Below are positions 47,801-60,627 of a DNA stretch of 64,000 nucleotides, piece after piece. Source of the stretch: Morinoia aosen (Eukaryota > Arthropoda > Malacostraca > Amphipoda > Talitridae); the NCBI GenBank assembly GCA_030386875.1, contig CM059562.1, forward strand, positions 60,262,201-60,326,200, given 5' to 3'. The stretch's first letter is position 1; every line of letters begins with the position of its first letter. Both the position numbers and the translations under genes were made by a program. Below the pieces are notes generated by a model. The model worked only from the letters and a program-made list of their open reading frames with translations, was not told where the DNA came from and did not search any database.

Positions 47801-50800
47801 CTGTTAAAAAATTGACGAACCCAATGTTCTCCCAGGAGGGTCGTGGTGTTGCCACAAGTGTAAGGGAAATGCAGTTTTCAAGATAATTTGGCAACACATT
47901 GAAAGGCTCGACAACTTATGAAAGAAATTAAAAATTACTGAGAATTAAAAATTTCTGAACATTAAGCTTAAATAAAATTTAAGAAACATGAAATGTTTTC
48001 ATTTCAAATTTTAACTTTCCTCCAAGAATGTAATTTAGAATTCGATTAGTGTGTAATCACTATTGAAATCATGAAATTTTAATCATCCTTTTTGTCTAAA
48101 GATAACGAAAAAATCGCATGCAGATTTGAAAACGTCACGTATATAAATTTTATTGAATAAAATATGCTGAATTTTCACCCTGAAAGCTATTTTCAAGTAT
48201 TTTTGGTGAATAATTGCAAGCGTCTTGCTCAGATTTGGGCATAGTTTGAGAATAAATATGAGCATACACTGAGAGCCCTCACACCACTCACCATAATGAT
48301 GTGATAGATGAGCATAGTGAATCAGCTCTAATATTCGCCTCATTATAATTCTGTAGACTAATATAACTAGAAATTTAAGTTATGATTAAATTGCAAGTAA
48401 TCGAAAAGTCTTCAACTCTACTGCAGATGCTTCATCATCTCCACGCTAGGCCGGCGGAATTAGACCCGTCGAGTGACGCGTATGGGCAGCAGTTCGTTGA
48501 CTCTATGACGGGACCTACAAATTACTTTGGTTTTGTGGGACACCATGACTGAGTGTAGGCATTTCCTTACCTAAGCCCCCACCACTTTCGAAACTACGAG
48601 GACAAACTGACACAGTATCAGTTATGAGTGAACGAATGGTTGGATGTGCAAATGAAGAACAAGCGACTCTTAAATTGATAAAGCATCACTTTTTGCAAAA
48701 ATTTGTGAGATCAAAACCTTTTTTCATTCTTTCTTGAGAAAATTTTTCATTCATTTGATAAAAATTTTTCCAGCTTAAATGTATGGCGTCAACAATACCA
48801 AATCACTTTCAAACATTCAATTGAAAGAGGCCAGGTAAAAGTTCCAAGAAGTTAAAGCAGAACCTCGATAAACTTTTTCGGACCCGAAAGCTTAGTGTCT
48901 CGAAGAAGAGACAAAATTTTCTTTGCAATATCATAGAAAGCGTTCCCGACATGACCATCAGTAGAAGAGCTAGAAAAAAGCTAACAGCGTAGAATCGTAT
49001 TGTCAGTATTCACGATCTTGAAACGACGAGATGCTAGATGTGCGAAGGACGTAAAGAGTTTACAGTGCGCTTATGTGAGCGTAAAAGGTCAATGGAAGAA
49101 AAGTGTTGATAATATCTCTGTAGTCTTCATCCGATAATGACATCTGAGTCGTTTAGAATAAAAGCAGTATTTTTTTGCAATTTTACCCATTCAATGTTTT
49201 CATCCCATTAAAATTACCACCCATTTTCATCCCATTAAATGTTTCTAACTCGTGTACTGCTCTCACCGATATCCAGTCGAAGCGCTTGCAGTAATTTTGT
49301 TAGCCTTTTTCCTTTGTCATAACGACAGCTATTATCTTATTCATATCTAGCAGAAGGAAGCAAAAAATAAGAAGAAAATGAGATGCATTTTGCTACTGAA
49401 GAAAGTAATGCGCATCCATCTACAGGGGAATATAAAAACCATAATTTATTCTACAGAAGTAGCGTTATGAGTACCTGTATTAGCCATTAACATGACTAAT
49501 AAAGACTATAGTACATGCAAAAGGGGAAGGGATGTTCTTAGATTAGATTATAAGTTATTTTGAGCTACCGTAAGTGAAATAAAGGCATCCAAAAGAAAGG
49601 AAAAGGCATTGTTTGGTCCGCATGAACTCATATTATTGCTCAGTGGATGAATGAAAGCATCATTTAATAAGAGCTAGAAGGTATTCAACAAATCGGAAAT
49701 CACTATCAACCCACTTTCGCAAAGTGCAGCATACCCGTGAAAAAAATTAATTTCGATGCCGTAATCCATCTCTGCCAAATCCATGAATGAGTGACGAGTT
49801 ACGCCCGCTGTAGCGTACGGGCGTCTAATTTTAACTGCAGGTCGAAGTATTGCTAATGACTATTTGATTTATCCCTATTCAGTATTGAACAATTTAAATG
49901 TTCTTTATTTCCAATGAGCTAAGTAAAATGTACCTATAAAGTATAGGGACCAACTAGTCGAGAAATGCTCCATAATTCGGCTTCAACACATTCGCATCGC
50001 GCAGCAGCATTCATGCACCATTCATGAGAAGTAGATTATTCAAACGTGTACTTTCACTGCTATATTAAAATACCTATATTTGTCCAACTCGTCCGCATTT
50101 TAGAGTCGATGTAAATTTAATAAAAATCCGTCAATAAATGAATGTGATACGACGGTGAAACTTTTCTTTGTTTGCAGAAATTTTATGTTTTATTATGTCT
50201 TTCAAATCTCAATGCCTTATATCCAGTTTATTCAGAAGATTTAGAGTTGCTATTTTTGAACACTTTGATTTCTTGTATTTCAGAGCACAGAAGATGGATT
50301 TTTTGTAACCCGAAACGTTTTTTTTATCATGATATTCTCAGCCGTATTGGCTTTCCTTTTTATCCTAATAGTAATTTTCGCATGTATCGTATTTTACCTT
50401 CATGTACGCAGTTTTAATTTCACCAGGCTTGAAGTTGTGGCTGTTACACTTGGTCAGTAGCTGAAGGATTTGCTGAGAAGACCAAAATTAGAAATGAAAT
50501 TTACTAACAATGACTAGGTAAGGTATAGATACATGTAACTATATTGATCTTATCAGTTGAAACGTCCTCGTTATAACTTGTCAGCGTACTCTCAGCATTT
50601 TGGAGAAGAAAATATTGAAACTGAATGGGCAGACTGTGTTCGGAATACATTCTGGTGATGTATTCAAAGTCGCGTTTTTTAAAATCTACTTTAATTATTT
50701 CTTTCTATTAAGAAATGATAAATCCTCTCGACAGTTTTAGAGTCTCAATCACTTAGTGCATGTAGAACAGCTGGTACGTAGGATACAAACATCAGACCAG

Positions 50801-52893
50801 ATAAATTTGAAACTGATTGTTAAACATAACTCTTGGTTGGAGAAAATAATGGCAATATGTTACAGTTCCTTACCTATCATACAAAAAATACTCCATATAG
50901 CCCCTACATCAACTTGGTATGTTTTGACATTATCTGAGTCATATATATAATTGATCAACACGAAATAGCAATGTGTAACAATTTGTTCTAAGCGTCGCCA
51001 ACACTTACGAGTTTTTAAACTTAAAAGTAAAGTACTCTGACATGTAATGCAAGTGAATGAATTCTTTAAATGTCAATAACTGAGCATCACATGTTCAAAT
51101 GACTATTGGGGTAAATCCATCGTAGAAAGCCGGTGTAGATGGAAGAACCCACAACTTGGGTTCAATTTGCTTCTGAGAGTTATTCATGTCCCGAATACGA
51201 CCTAGATGTTCCTGAAGTGACTGCTTATTGTTAACTTCTGATTTGGCATGAATTTTTCCCAGGGTCCCTGCCACGTACACCGAGGGGCACAGCTGTGTGT
51301 ATAGTTGTGTATAGGTCACGTCAATGTTGTTAATTTCAAAATTTTTAAGTTTAAATGCGGTAGAATTCACTCAGAACATCATGAATTGTTTTATAATTAT
51401 TATTTTCCCCACTCTTTTACATTCATGCTCACCTAGTATTGAAGTTTATGAAACGCGTGCAAAATATTTCAGCTTAAACTTCGGAATTATGTAACAATGA
51501 TAGAAAAATTTAATGTTTATTATACGTTCAAGTATTCTCATATCCAAATTTAGCTTCTCTGAATTTTGCAAAAAATTATTCAGATAATGTTGCTCTTTCT
51601 CTAAAGGGGTTTCAAATAATGATACTCCAGCAGGATCTCATGAAGGCGTTCAGCTGCGAGCAAGGAGTCCCGCAGAGGGTACCGCATAAATGCTCCAGAA
51701 CTCAAATTCAGTGGCCATGGAATAAAACATTGGTGAATATTCTCTCGATTTCCAATTTTCTTTAAAAAAAAGCATCTACTCATGGTGAAAGAATCTCTCA
51801 AAAGTGTCATCCGTTTTCACGACATCACAATTTTAACTTCTTAATCATATTTTTTATTACTTTCATCAAGGCATACCGTCGATGTTAGTGGTTTGCTCAT
51901 GGAAATTTAAATTCAAATCAGCTACTACATAAGTTCGATTTATAAATATAGACTTTACAATTTTTAGAGATTTTGTTTGTTAAAAATTTGAGCATGGTAC
52001 GATCAGAGAAGCACACATAAAGTACATAAACGTAGGAAGCCATTTAACAATGAAAAAGGCTTGTTAAAAAAGATTTGTCATTGTACTGGTTGTGCGATTC
52101 TGATCAAGCATAATCACCGATTTGAAGAAGAATATCTAAGAGCAAATCAGAAGCAGTGAGGGCAACGATTTGATGAAACGTGCTGTATCGAAAAAAACGT
52201 GCTGAAACGTGAAACTTTTGCTGTATCGAAAGCGAGCGTCTCTTGTTTGAGGTTATTTTCCATAGCTAAATCTTGTTTAAAGTAAAAAGCAGAAATCCAG
52301 CAAACGCCTAGACTGATAATGGCTTGTCCTATTCCTGATTTTTTAATTAAAATGAAATCTAATAGTTATATTTTCCGAACACTCAGTTCTCAACAATTGA
52401 AAACAATTTTTTTTGTTATTCTTCTGCTCCAAATGCATTCGTTAACATAAATACATTCATATTTTTAAAACCGTAAGCCATAAATTAGTTTCTTTCCAAG
52501 CCTATTATTGGAAACATGATGATTTACAGCACTCGTGTGACATATCACCCTGCCTTTCCAAGTGGTTGAAAATATGTAAGCTACTACTTTGTGAGAAAAT
52601 TTAGGACGCGCCATGAAGACCTCTCGTTATCAAAGTTTCTCACTTCGACCGCGGTCTTCTTAAACAAAGTAGTCAGGCAGTGAGAGAGATCTCGGCAGCA
52701 AGTGCCGTTGTGCTCCTTTATTATTTTGTTTCTTTTCCTTTCTTTCGCTTACATTTTTGTTTAAACGGGACCGTTATTATTTCATTTTGATTATTTACGT
52801 AATGCATGTTCGTGCTCCTGACCAGTCCAGTGATTAGTTCTAGTAAAGCCCGTTGGTAGGCTTTCAAGGTTTTGCCTTGATGGCGTATTAACC
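44856..52893. other. No supportable gene; some GC-richer blocks
   Basis: Low-complexity CACAGACACAA-type sequence lies at about 45240-45410. At 46190-46400 there are clustered homeodomain-like words (GATTAATTAA, GTAATTAAG, TTAAAATGAATTC) and a GAGGGT...ACCCTC hairpin, suggestive of a regulatory block. The GC-rich patch 46770-46900 lies inside a 121-codon plus-strand ORF (46658-47023) that I do not recognise. At about 52170-52235 the words AAACGTGCTG and TGCTGTATCGAAA are each repeated twice. A degenerate hammerhead-like string occurs at 50288-50319. Nothing else is supportable. Confidence 0.5.
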
Positions 52894-53142
52894 TTAACCT
52901 TAGACTTTAACTTGCCCAAGGGCCACTTAACCTTAAACTTTAACGTGCTCAAGGGCCACTTAACCTTAAACTTTAACGTGCCCACGGGCCACTTAACCTT
53001 AAACTTTAACGTGCCCAAGGGCCATTTAACCTTAAACTTTAACGTGCCCAAGGGCCACTTAACTTTAAACTTTAACGTGCCCAAGGGCCACTTAACCTTA
53101 AGCCTTAACGTGCCCACGGGACAATTAACCTTAGAACGCGCC
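52894..53142. repeat. 33-bp tandem repeat, about 7.5 copies
   Basis: Seven units of exactly 33 bp begin TTAACCTTAAACTTTAACGTG and continue CCCAAGGGCCAC; an eighth is partial. Because 33 is a multiple of three the array is open on both strands, giving an 11-residue repeat KGHLTLNFNVP on the plus strand (52912-53178) and GTLKFKVKWPL on the minus strand (53216-52791, 141 codons). Changes between units are few and scattered at all codon positions, so there is no sign of selection on either frame, and I do not call a gene. Confidence 0.9.
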
Positions 53143-56100
53143 TTAAGGCTATTTGACTGCTCGAGTAGACTAGGGTAATTCGTAACCTTAATCGCATGCC
53201 TGCGCTGGACTGGCACCTTACACTGATTTCCTCTTAAAACCTTTGAAAGCCGTAGGGCTCTTCTTCGGCATAAAATAAAGTGAGTACTTGACGAAATTTG
53301 CCTCTTAAACGAAATTGAAAATTGACGAATAGTTCTCTATACGATTATTTCCTCGAATTGAATTTCTTTATTCTTCTTTAGGAAGAATCAACCTTCCATG
53401 TAATCTCCTGCCGCCTCTGCTGCATCGGCGTATGTTGCTGGCTTTAATGTTTTCACCTTGTTGGAAAGAGCAAGGCCAAAATAAAGTTTAAGCCTTCGTT
53501 TCGTTTCTCAGTAAGAGTTATATTTGAAATAGTGTAATCTGTTGTCATACGTTTCATATTACATGAACCTAGTTATTTATTAGATCTTTAATCTATTGAT
53601 AAATTTTTCACAGTTGTGTTGGTGCGTTCGCTCTCGCAAGTTCCTTGTTCTCGTTTCTCGTTCCTGTTGACTTCGAGAACTGCGGCGCGCCGTATAGCCG
53701 AAGAATTCTTCTTAATAAAAGGATAAAAATTCTGTTAGAGTCGTTCTTATCTTGTTCCAACAACTTGTAAGCCACATCGCACCCGTGGTCCTAAAACTTC
53801 TCGGCGTGGCTTAATAATGCCAACTTTTGTTACAAGTTTCAGAAGCTTCTGAATACGTCTAATCAGAAAGAATGTTCGTAAAATAACAATTTTAAAATCC
53901 GTTCACTACCATCTCTTTTGATATTTTAGCTGTGATTTTAAATTCAAATTATTCTAAAGGCTCCAAAGAGGATGGCTGAATAATTAATACGAGCCGTCGG
54001 TGAGCGTTGAGGTGCGATAACACGGAAGGAGTGACAGCTGTGGATACAGGCTAATCAAAGTGTTCAGTTAATTAAATGAGGAAGTGATAACCAGAGGTAA
54101 TTTAAATTGAGGTGCCAGAGAAGGATATCAAACTTAGATGACTATATTTGATGGATACGCAGAAGAGCGTGAGGAGAGGTCGAAGCTCCGCAACTGCGTA
54201 GCTGTGGTTGGTTTGATTAATCGCTCGATGATCACAGAACACAGGAAAAAGGACACGACTTACTTCACTAGTTAAACATTACGTGTTTAGGAAGGACACG
54301 ACTTACTTCACTAAAAAGGACTCGACTTACTTCACTAGTTAAACTTTACGTGTTTAAAGTCTGCAATTCGCAGGCTGAATGGGATATTCCTGATCGCAAA
54401 CACTCTCATCAATCAATCGGGAACAGACTGAGCATGAGATCGATTAGTATCGTGAACATCAATCCCAGTTTAACTTTTTTCCGGCTAATCTCAGATTCTA
54501 GGAGTCCCAAGCTTCTTCATGGGGAGGCCAAAATCGAAGTGCAACGGCGGAAAAGTTAGACTGGAATAATTAGCTGTCGTAAAAATAACATAAAATGTAT
54601 TTTAAAAATGTAGGTTCATTTAGACGTTCTCGGAATTAGAAACATCAATTCAACACTCCTGAGACTATTTAAAACCTACTAAAAAATGAGTCGGGCCGTT
54701 GAGTATTAAGCAAATTTCGAAACGTGCTTCAAAAGCGAGAATGAGGAGATTGAATTGCCTGCCATGCAAACTGAATTGAGACAAGGTAGATTAATGCGCA
54801 TACATGTACATGTCCTGGTGAGCTGAAAATTAATGCTAGTGATTCTCTTAAAAAACGACCCATTTGAGCATCTCCTTGCTGCTTTTGTAAAACTAACAGC
54901 TAACATAAAAGCACGTTGTGAATTGCTATTTCCTTAATTAATTTTTGAACTTTATCATTCATGTCAGTAGGCAACAATGTTAAAAAAATTGAAAGAATGA
55001 ATGCAAAACATTTGATACACTAAATGAATAAAACATTGAAATTTAACAACGTCGATTTGAAAGTCATTAGTTGGTAGATACACCATAATAGGTGATAAAA
55101 CAGCCATGTTAATTGCGCAAAAATTGGAAGAAAAACTTCACAAAAAGGTATTTCCATAGATGGCTTACTCAAAAAGGCTTACAAATAAGAGTACAAAAAA
55201 AGAGTGAGACGCTGAGAAATATGCCCGAGTAGGACCCAGTCTTTATTTCTACTAGCACATAAGCTGCACGATTACTAAATAGTAAGTGATGTCAAAAGCT
55301 CAAAAGTTTAACGAGTAGAAGAAAGAAAGTATAACGGGTAGAAAATAATGATCCCTCTGTGTGCTGCTCAGAATTTTAAAACTAACGTTCACACATTCCA
55401 AAAAGCACCAACTGAAACACAAACTAGTTAAACGGCAACCTAAACGACACCAAACGGCAACTTATTAAAAACATGCTAGCTGTTCACTAGAAGTTCAAGT
55501 TCAACTTAAAGCATAAGGTTTAGGTTCAACTGTGCAGAGTTGTACTTGTTCCAACCTGTTTCTGGCCTCGTATCGTACGTTGTTTTCTCTCCACAAGCGC
55601 GATTCAAAGGAACGGTTACGGAGAAAAATGATCAGGTAAAATCAACCAGTGGGAATTGTCAGTCCACGTGGTGATGGTCGGCAGGGAACGTAGCTCAGAA
55701 GCAGAACGATTGAGCTTCCCTGCTTCTTTGTGGACCAGAGCTTTACTCCGAGAAATACAGGTACAGATTTGGATAACTTTAGTTATTGTAGAAGGAATAC
55801 CCCCAGATGTTTTACTTACTTTTCCCGTACACATGTACACCAGTACAAATCAAATGGTATCTAAAGTAAAAGGTGCTTCGCTCACGTTCACAGTGTATTG
55901 AAATTCGTTAATATTTATCACTTTGTTAAGACAAACTCATCATTCCAGCAAAGTAAGAAATCCACACACAAAAGTCACCTTCAGGCAGATACAATCTAAA
56001 ACAACTATTTTATTCACACGTGAGAGGAACAAATTTGTTTCATAAATAAAGTTAGACATTTTCATCTCTCGAACGAACAATGACAATGTGATTTTGAGCT

Positions 56101-59100
56101 TCTCATATGAGACTGAAATCGAAATTTTATGAAGTATGTCAGTGTGATGATGATGTTTGTAAATCGAAATGATGCATTCTAAAAAATCTAAATTAGCAAT
56201 GATAAAGTACTTGAAAATTTTAAAATATTCAACACTGGGTAAAAATGATCAGTTTGCAACGTTAGAGAACTATAGAAAGCGAAATAGAGATCGTAGATTT
56301 TGAGAAATAGATTGACTACAAGACACAGGCAATCTATTCTACTTATTTTATTTGAGATACAGTCAATGATATCAAGAATTTTGCGCATCACTTTCGTTTG
56401 TCCTCAAATGATTCATGTAGTTTGAGGGAAGGAAATTTATTCAACAAACTTATGGCAATTTTAGGTTAATATGACTAATAAACAATTAGATTCTGCATAA
56501 TGTTATCATTTTAGTCACTTTACTACAAGTATACTCACGGACAAGATTGCCGAACTGTCTACGTCAAAAAACGAATGAAAAGTTACTGAAAACCCTTTAA
56601 AGTTTCCAAATTAGAATAAGCTAATCATTTTAATCAAAAGGCGCTGTTCATAAAGCAACGTCACGGGAGTTCGTGGCAGTTCTCGGAGAGTGAGATTAAG
56701 GACGCTATTTGCCAGGGGCAGCTAGGCCGCATAAATATTTTCCGCACAGAGCTGCGGTCGTAAAACCTTCTGACGCAGGCCACGGCCGCTGCACCCGCTG
56801 TATTAAAAGGAACAAGTTCTGAAACTTGCAGGCGTCATCTAAACCTGCATCTCAAGTGAAGAACTCATTACGTGGGCACTGCGTCCAAACTCTCGTGGTT
56901 TTTATGCTGGACCGGCATAATTTGGCAGTTCAACTCTTTCGGGCCTGGCGTGACCTTCAGGGGCAAGTTGGTTTGTGTTTCGAGTTCAGGGCACAACATT
57001 GCATGTTGAGTTAATTATAATATTAGGGTAGGACACTAGGGTAAATGAAAAAATTTAGAGTGATCTACAGTACTTACGTAACCTTTCTTAAAAAAAAGTC
57101 AGTCACTGAATACCAATTTGTCATTAATTCCTGCAAAATTGTCCAAATAATTTGTGAAACTTATTTTAAATTGAGCTTTCCTTCAACTGAACTGGAACTT
57201 TAATTTTTTTCTTCCATTCATTTGTTGATTTCTTGTTGTTAAAAATTGATTGTTAGAAGATAGTTCAGAGTTATTTATATTATTGTTGGAAGTTGTTATC
57301 TCGCTCAATAATTAATCCTTGTGAGAAAGCATCAAATTTCATTATTAAAATGAACTAGTGCCTGCAGGAGCTAAAATTTTTCCATATAAGAAAATTGAAT
57401 AATTGCCTTCAGTAAAGAATTATTCTTCTCGTATAAATACTATAGTACCGGCAAAAAGACATTTAGCTTTTTTACTGCAACCAACATTCAAGTGTAGCAG
57501 AAAAGTTTCAAATAATCTGCTGTTCCACCACTTTTACGATGACTTATGTATAACAGTACGACATCGAACTCTATCTTTATGATTCATAACTTATTTTAAG
57601 ATGCTTTCATTTCCTACATTAAACACTGCTCATAAAAGCAAATTTTAAGCATTCGCCATAAGGTACTCAGTAGTGCAACAGTCAAATTAACCCATCCATA
57701 CTCTCACAGGCCCATGGACAGGCGATGAAGCCCCTCGAGTCCAGGAGATTAACCGCCTCAGATTTGACCCGACATTTGCATAATGAAGTCGGCCGGCAAG
57801 ACAGCGCAACTGACGGCGGCCTGATTGCCGCACCTCGCAGAGGCGTTAATTCTTGGTCAGGAGAGAGTGCGGCCGCTGCTCGTTCGGGGGGCTCGGTAAT
57901 AAGTAAATTGCTGTATGAACTCGTGAATTCATTAGCAGTTCTTCGTCCACTTGAACGAAATCATCTCATCCGAACCTCAACCTGTGCGGATAAAAGGTGG
58001 TCTTATTCATTCAACTGAAACGATGATTCAATCGAGTTATAAATAACTGGGAATAACAGGGACTAATTTTAATCCGTGTATGTAATTTTAAGACCGCATA
58101 AGTTGATGTCGTATGAACTGTGGATCGTCTGTAGTACGTTGTAAAGGCGGGAGAGCGCTGTGGCAGGGATCAGCTGAGCTAAGGACGGACACGGCGCCAA
58201 AAGGTTCAAAGCCTCTAGGGAACAACGGCCGTGAAACTCGAGTGGTAAACACTCGCCGCTCTTTGCCAGCCTACAGCCAAATTAGGGCAGTGTTTAGCCA
58301 GCGCTCAACTTCTCCAGCTGTGTTTTTGTTTCTCTTCCAAACTCGCAGCAAGGTCAAGGCCAATTGCCTCTCCTGTCAAAAAAGGAACTTTCTGAGCAAG
58401 GAAATAAATTACCTTCAATTTCGTTGCGTACGAGCTTGAGGAAACCTTAGAAACGATGTGTTTACATGTCCTCAGGCGTTACGCAAAAATGGAACTGAGG
58501 GCCACCTTCTTTAAGTTTAGAAGGGCTTGGTGTTGATAAGACGTAGAACTAGCGCTTTCAGCAAACAATTTTGCCGCATATCAGTTGAGGTCTTTCATGG
58601 TTTCAAGGCCCTGGATTCGAATGCTTCTGTGCTTGCATCTTCGGCGGCAAAAGGTAAAACTTCCAGCGTGACAGAAAGTAATTCCCATTTTTTCGCTTTA
58701 TCACCATGTCATGCAAACTGTTGCTCTACCAAATGTCAATTATACCTCATCGCCCCTTTAAAGTTGTGGGTTTTACGTATTTTTTGGCGATTCTTAATTG
58801 AGAAGCTATCTTCATGTATTTATTTTCTGTTACACATTTCATCCTCGCACGAAAACTCTCGCGTAAAATAGACACAATTAACGTTTTAGAGTCTCATTTT
58901 CTGTTTGAGTTAAGTTGCTGTTCAAGGCTAACAACATGCATTTGATAATCAAGGACATTTGATAATCATTTGATAATCAACGTATTGGACCAATCTAACG
59001 CTATTATATTCTAATTACAAGAGTATCTATGCGCTCAACATGTCTACCATTTATGTATGCTGCGTACTATTTCAGTCCTCTGTTTCCTAAAGCATATAAA

Positions 59101-60621
59101 GCTCACTAAATGAAACATTGTAATCCTATCAACCCACACTTCTTTAAGAGCTATTCGGAGACGTTAAAATGAACTTGAATTTACATGCGTTGGTAAGCCA
59201 ATTTCTAACAATCGCGACTTCCGTGGTAGCCAATCGTTTTGTTCCCTCGAGATTGTTCTCGACGAAATTAGGGAACCGAAGTTCTTATCGCAAGGGGTGC
59301 GGGACATTCCAGGCCTTCGTTTGGTATTGGGTGATGTTCGTCAGCCCTGGCATCCAGCGCTAGAGTGTTGCAAGTCCGGGGAAAAATTGCTACTTTTTTG
59401 AATTTTATTACCACAGCCAACAGTGCACAATACGTATTCGCTGTGGTTATTTTATATTCCTTCTTGGCTACTCGAATGTTTCCCTTTTATTCAATTTCAA
59501 CCGTAATGCTACCTCCCCAGAACTTGAACGTCAGATGGTTTTAATCACTAACGAGTAGATTTTCAATTTTGTTTTCTGGATGATGACTGCTATCGTTCTC
59601 AACTTCTGCGCCATTAAAGAGTTGAGAATTTAAGGTACTTGTTTTTGTCGTCTACCAAGCAATATTTCAAGTACGTCGAAGAAGTCTCTTTCCTTATCAC
59701 AAGAAAGTTGAATTGATGCTCTATGGCATTGATTGCCTTCGTCCCTAGCAAATTCTGAGAAATGTTTTTTATTAAATTGTTGCGATTCTATGGTGAAAAG
59801 CTTATAAACTTCGCACCAATTCCTTAGCTGTTATCATCGCTTGAAAATAAAATTACTGATCAACTTTTAATCCTGTTGATAGCTTATATAATTTTTTCAT
59901 TGATCTATATTTATTTTATCTTAATGATATTGGTCACCAAGATAATCTCCCAATCACGTCCATTTCCCATCAACTTGCGTGTCATTCTTTGTTAGGAAAA
60001 GCATGCATTCTATCATACCAGCACACAGCCAAAGGAAGCATAAACTTATATTGTGGTTTGAATGAATAAAGAACTCAAATTTCGCTTTGTGTATTTTGCA
60101 TTTTTACGGCGCTGCAGCTCTTGAGCTTCTAGCGGCCCCAACTCGAGTCCTGGAATGCGGATTGGCTGCACCGAAATAAAATTCCTTGCTCATTTCTGAG
60201 TGAACCTCAGGAACGAAAATTCTTCAGAATGAATGCTGCATTTGCCCACGTATTCGAAACCATGTTTATATACATGAAATTTTCGTCGAAATTTCGTTGA
60301 AGGTTGTGGAAAAATGTTTGTATCTAAATTCAGTATCCAGTAAGACAATTTTGTTCATCCTTTACCAGGGTTTGATGATATTAGATGAATTTCTGACAAA
60401 GCAGAATATTTTTCCCATAGTCACGAACCATCATTTGTTTTAAAACAGGCCTCATTTTATACAAAGTAAACATGTAACGAGTCAGAAAATATTCATAAAA
60501 ATATTATCTAGTCCTTTCAGAAACATAATTAAGAGCAAACTCAACTCATGCATCAAAAATTTTCATTCTGGAAAACTGGTTTAATTATGTTAAAACTCTG
60601 CGATTGCGCTGGCAAGGGAAA
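53143..60621. other. No supportable gene; several GC-richer, possibly regulatory blocks
   Basis: The blocks 53980-54240, 56640-57000 and 57710-58320 are GC-richer than their surroundings and contain TAATTA, GATAAC, CATAAA, GTAAACA and an octamer-like ATTTGCATAA (about 57773). They include ORFs of 97 codons (57725-58018) and 108 codons (58113-58439) with no recognisable domain. AATAAA-rich, pyrimidine-rich DNA at 53230-53870 has a different texture and could be transposon-derived. A short tandem (CATTTGATAAT three times) is at 58939-58982. No gene is called. Confidence 0.5.
54247..54357. repeat. Imperfect tandem repeat with long and short units
   Basis: The core AAGGACACGACTTACTTCAC occurs three times. 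The first and third copies continue with TAGTTAAAC(A/T)TTACGTGTTTA, while the second lacks that tail. The arrangement is a long-short-long pattern that suggests an unequal duplication. No function is assigned. Confidence 0.8.
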
Positions 60622-60627
60622 ACACTA

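Noticed and set aside
52791-53216. A 141-codon basic repetitive protein on the minus strand
   Set aside because: The array is equally open on the plus strand and differences between units are scattered over codon positions, so the ORF is best explained by the 33-bp unit length.
52600-53870. An LTR retrotransposon remnant
   Set aside because: The texture differs from the surroundings, but I found no pair of direct repeats, primer-binding site or coding fragment.
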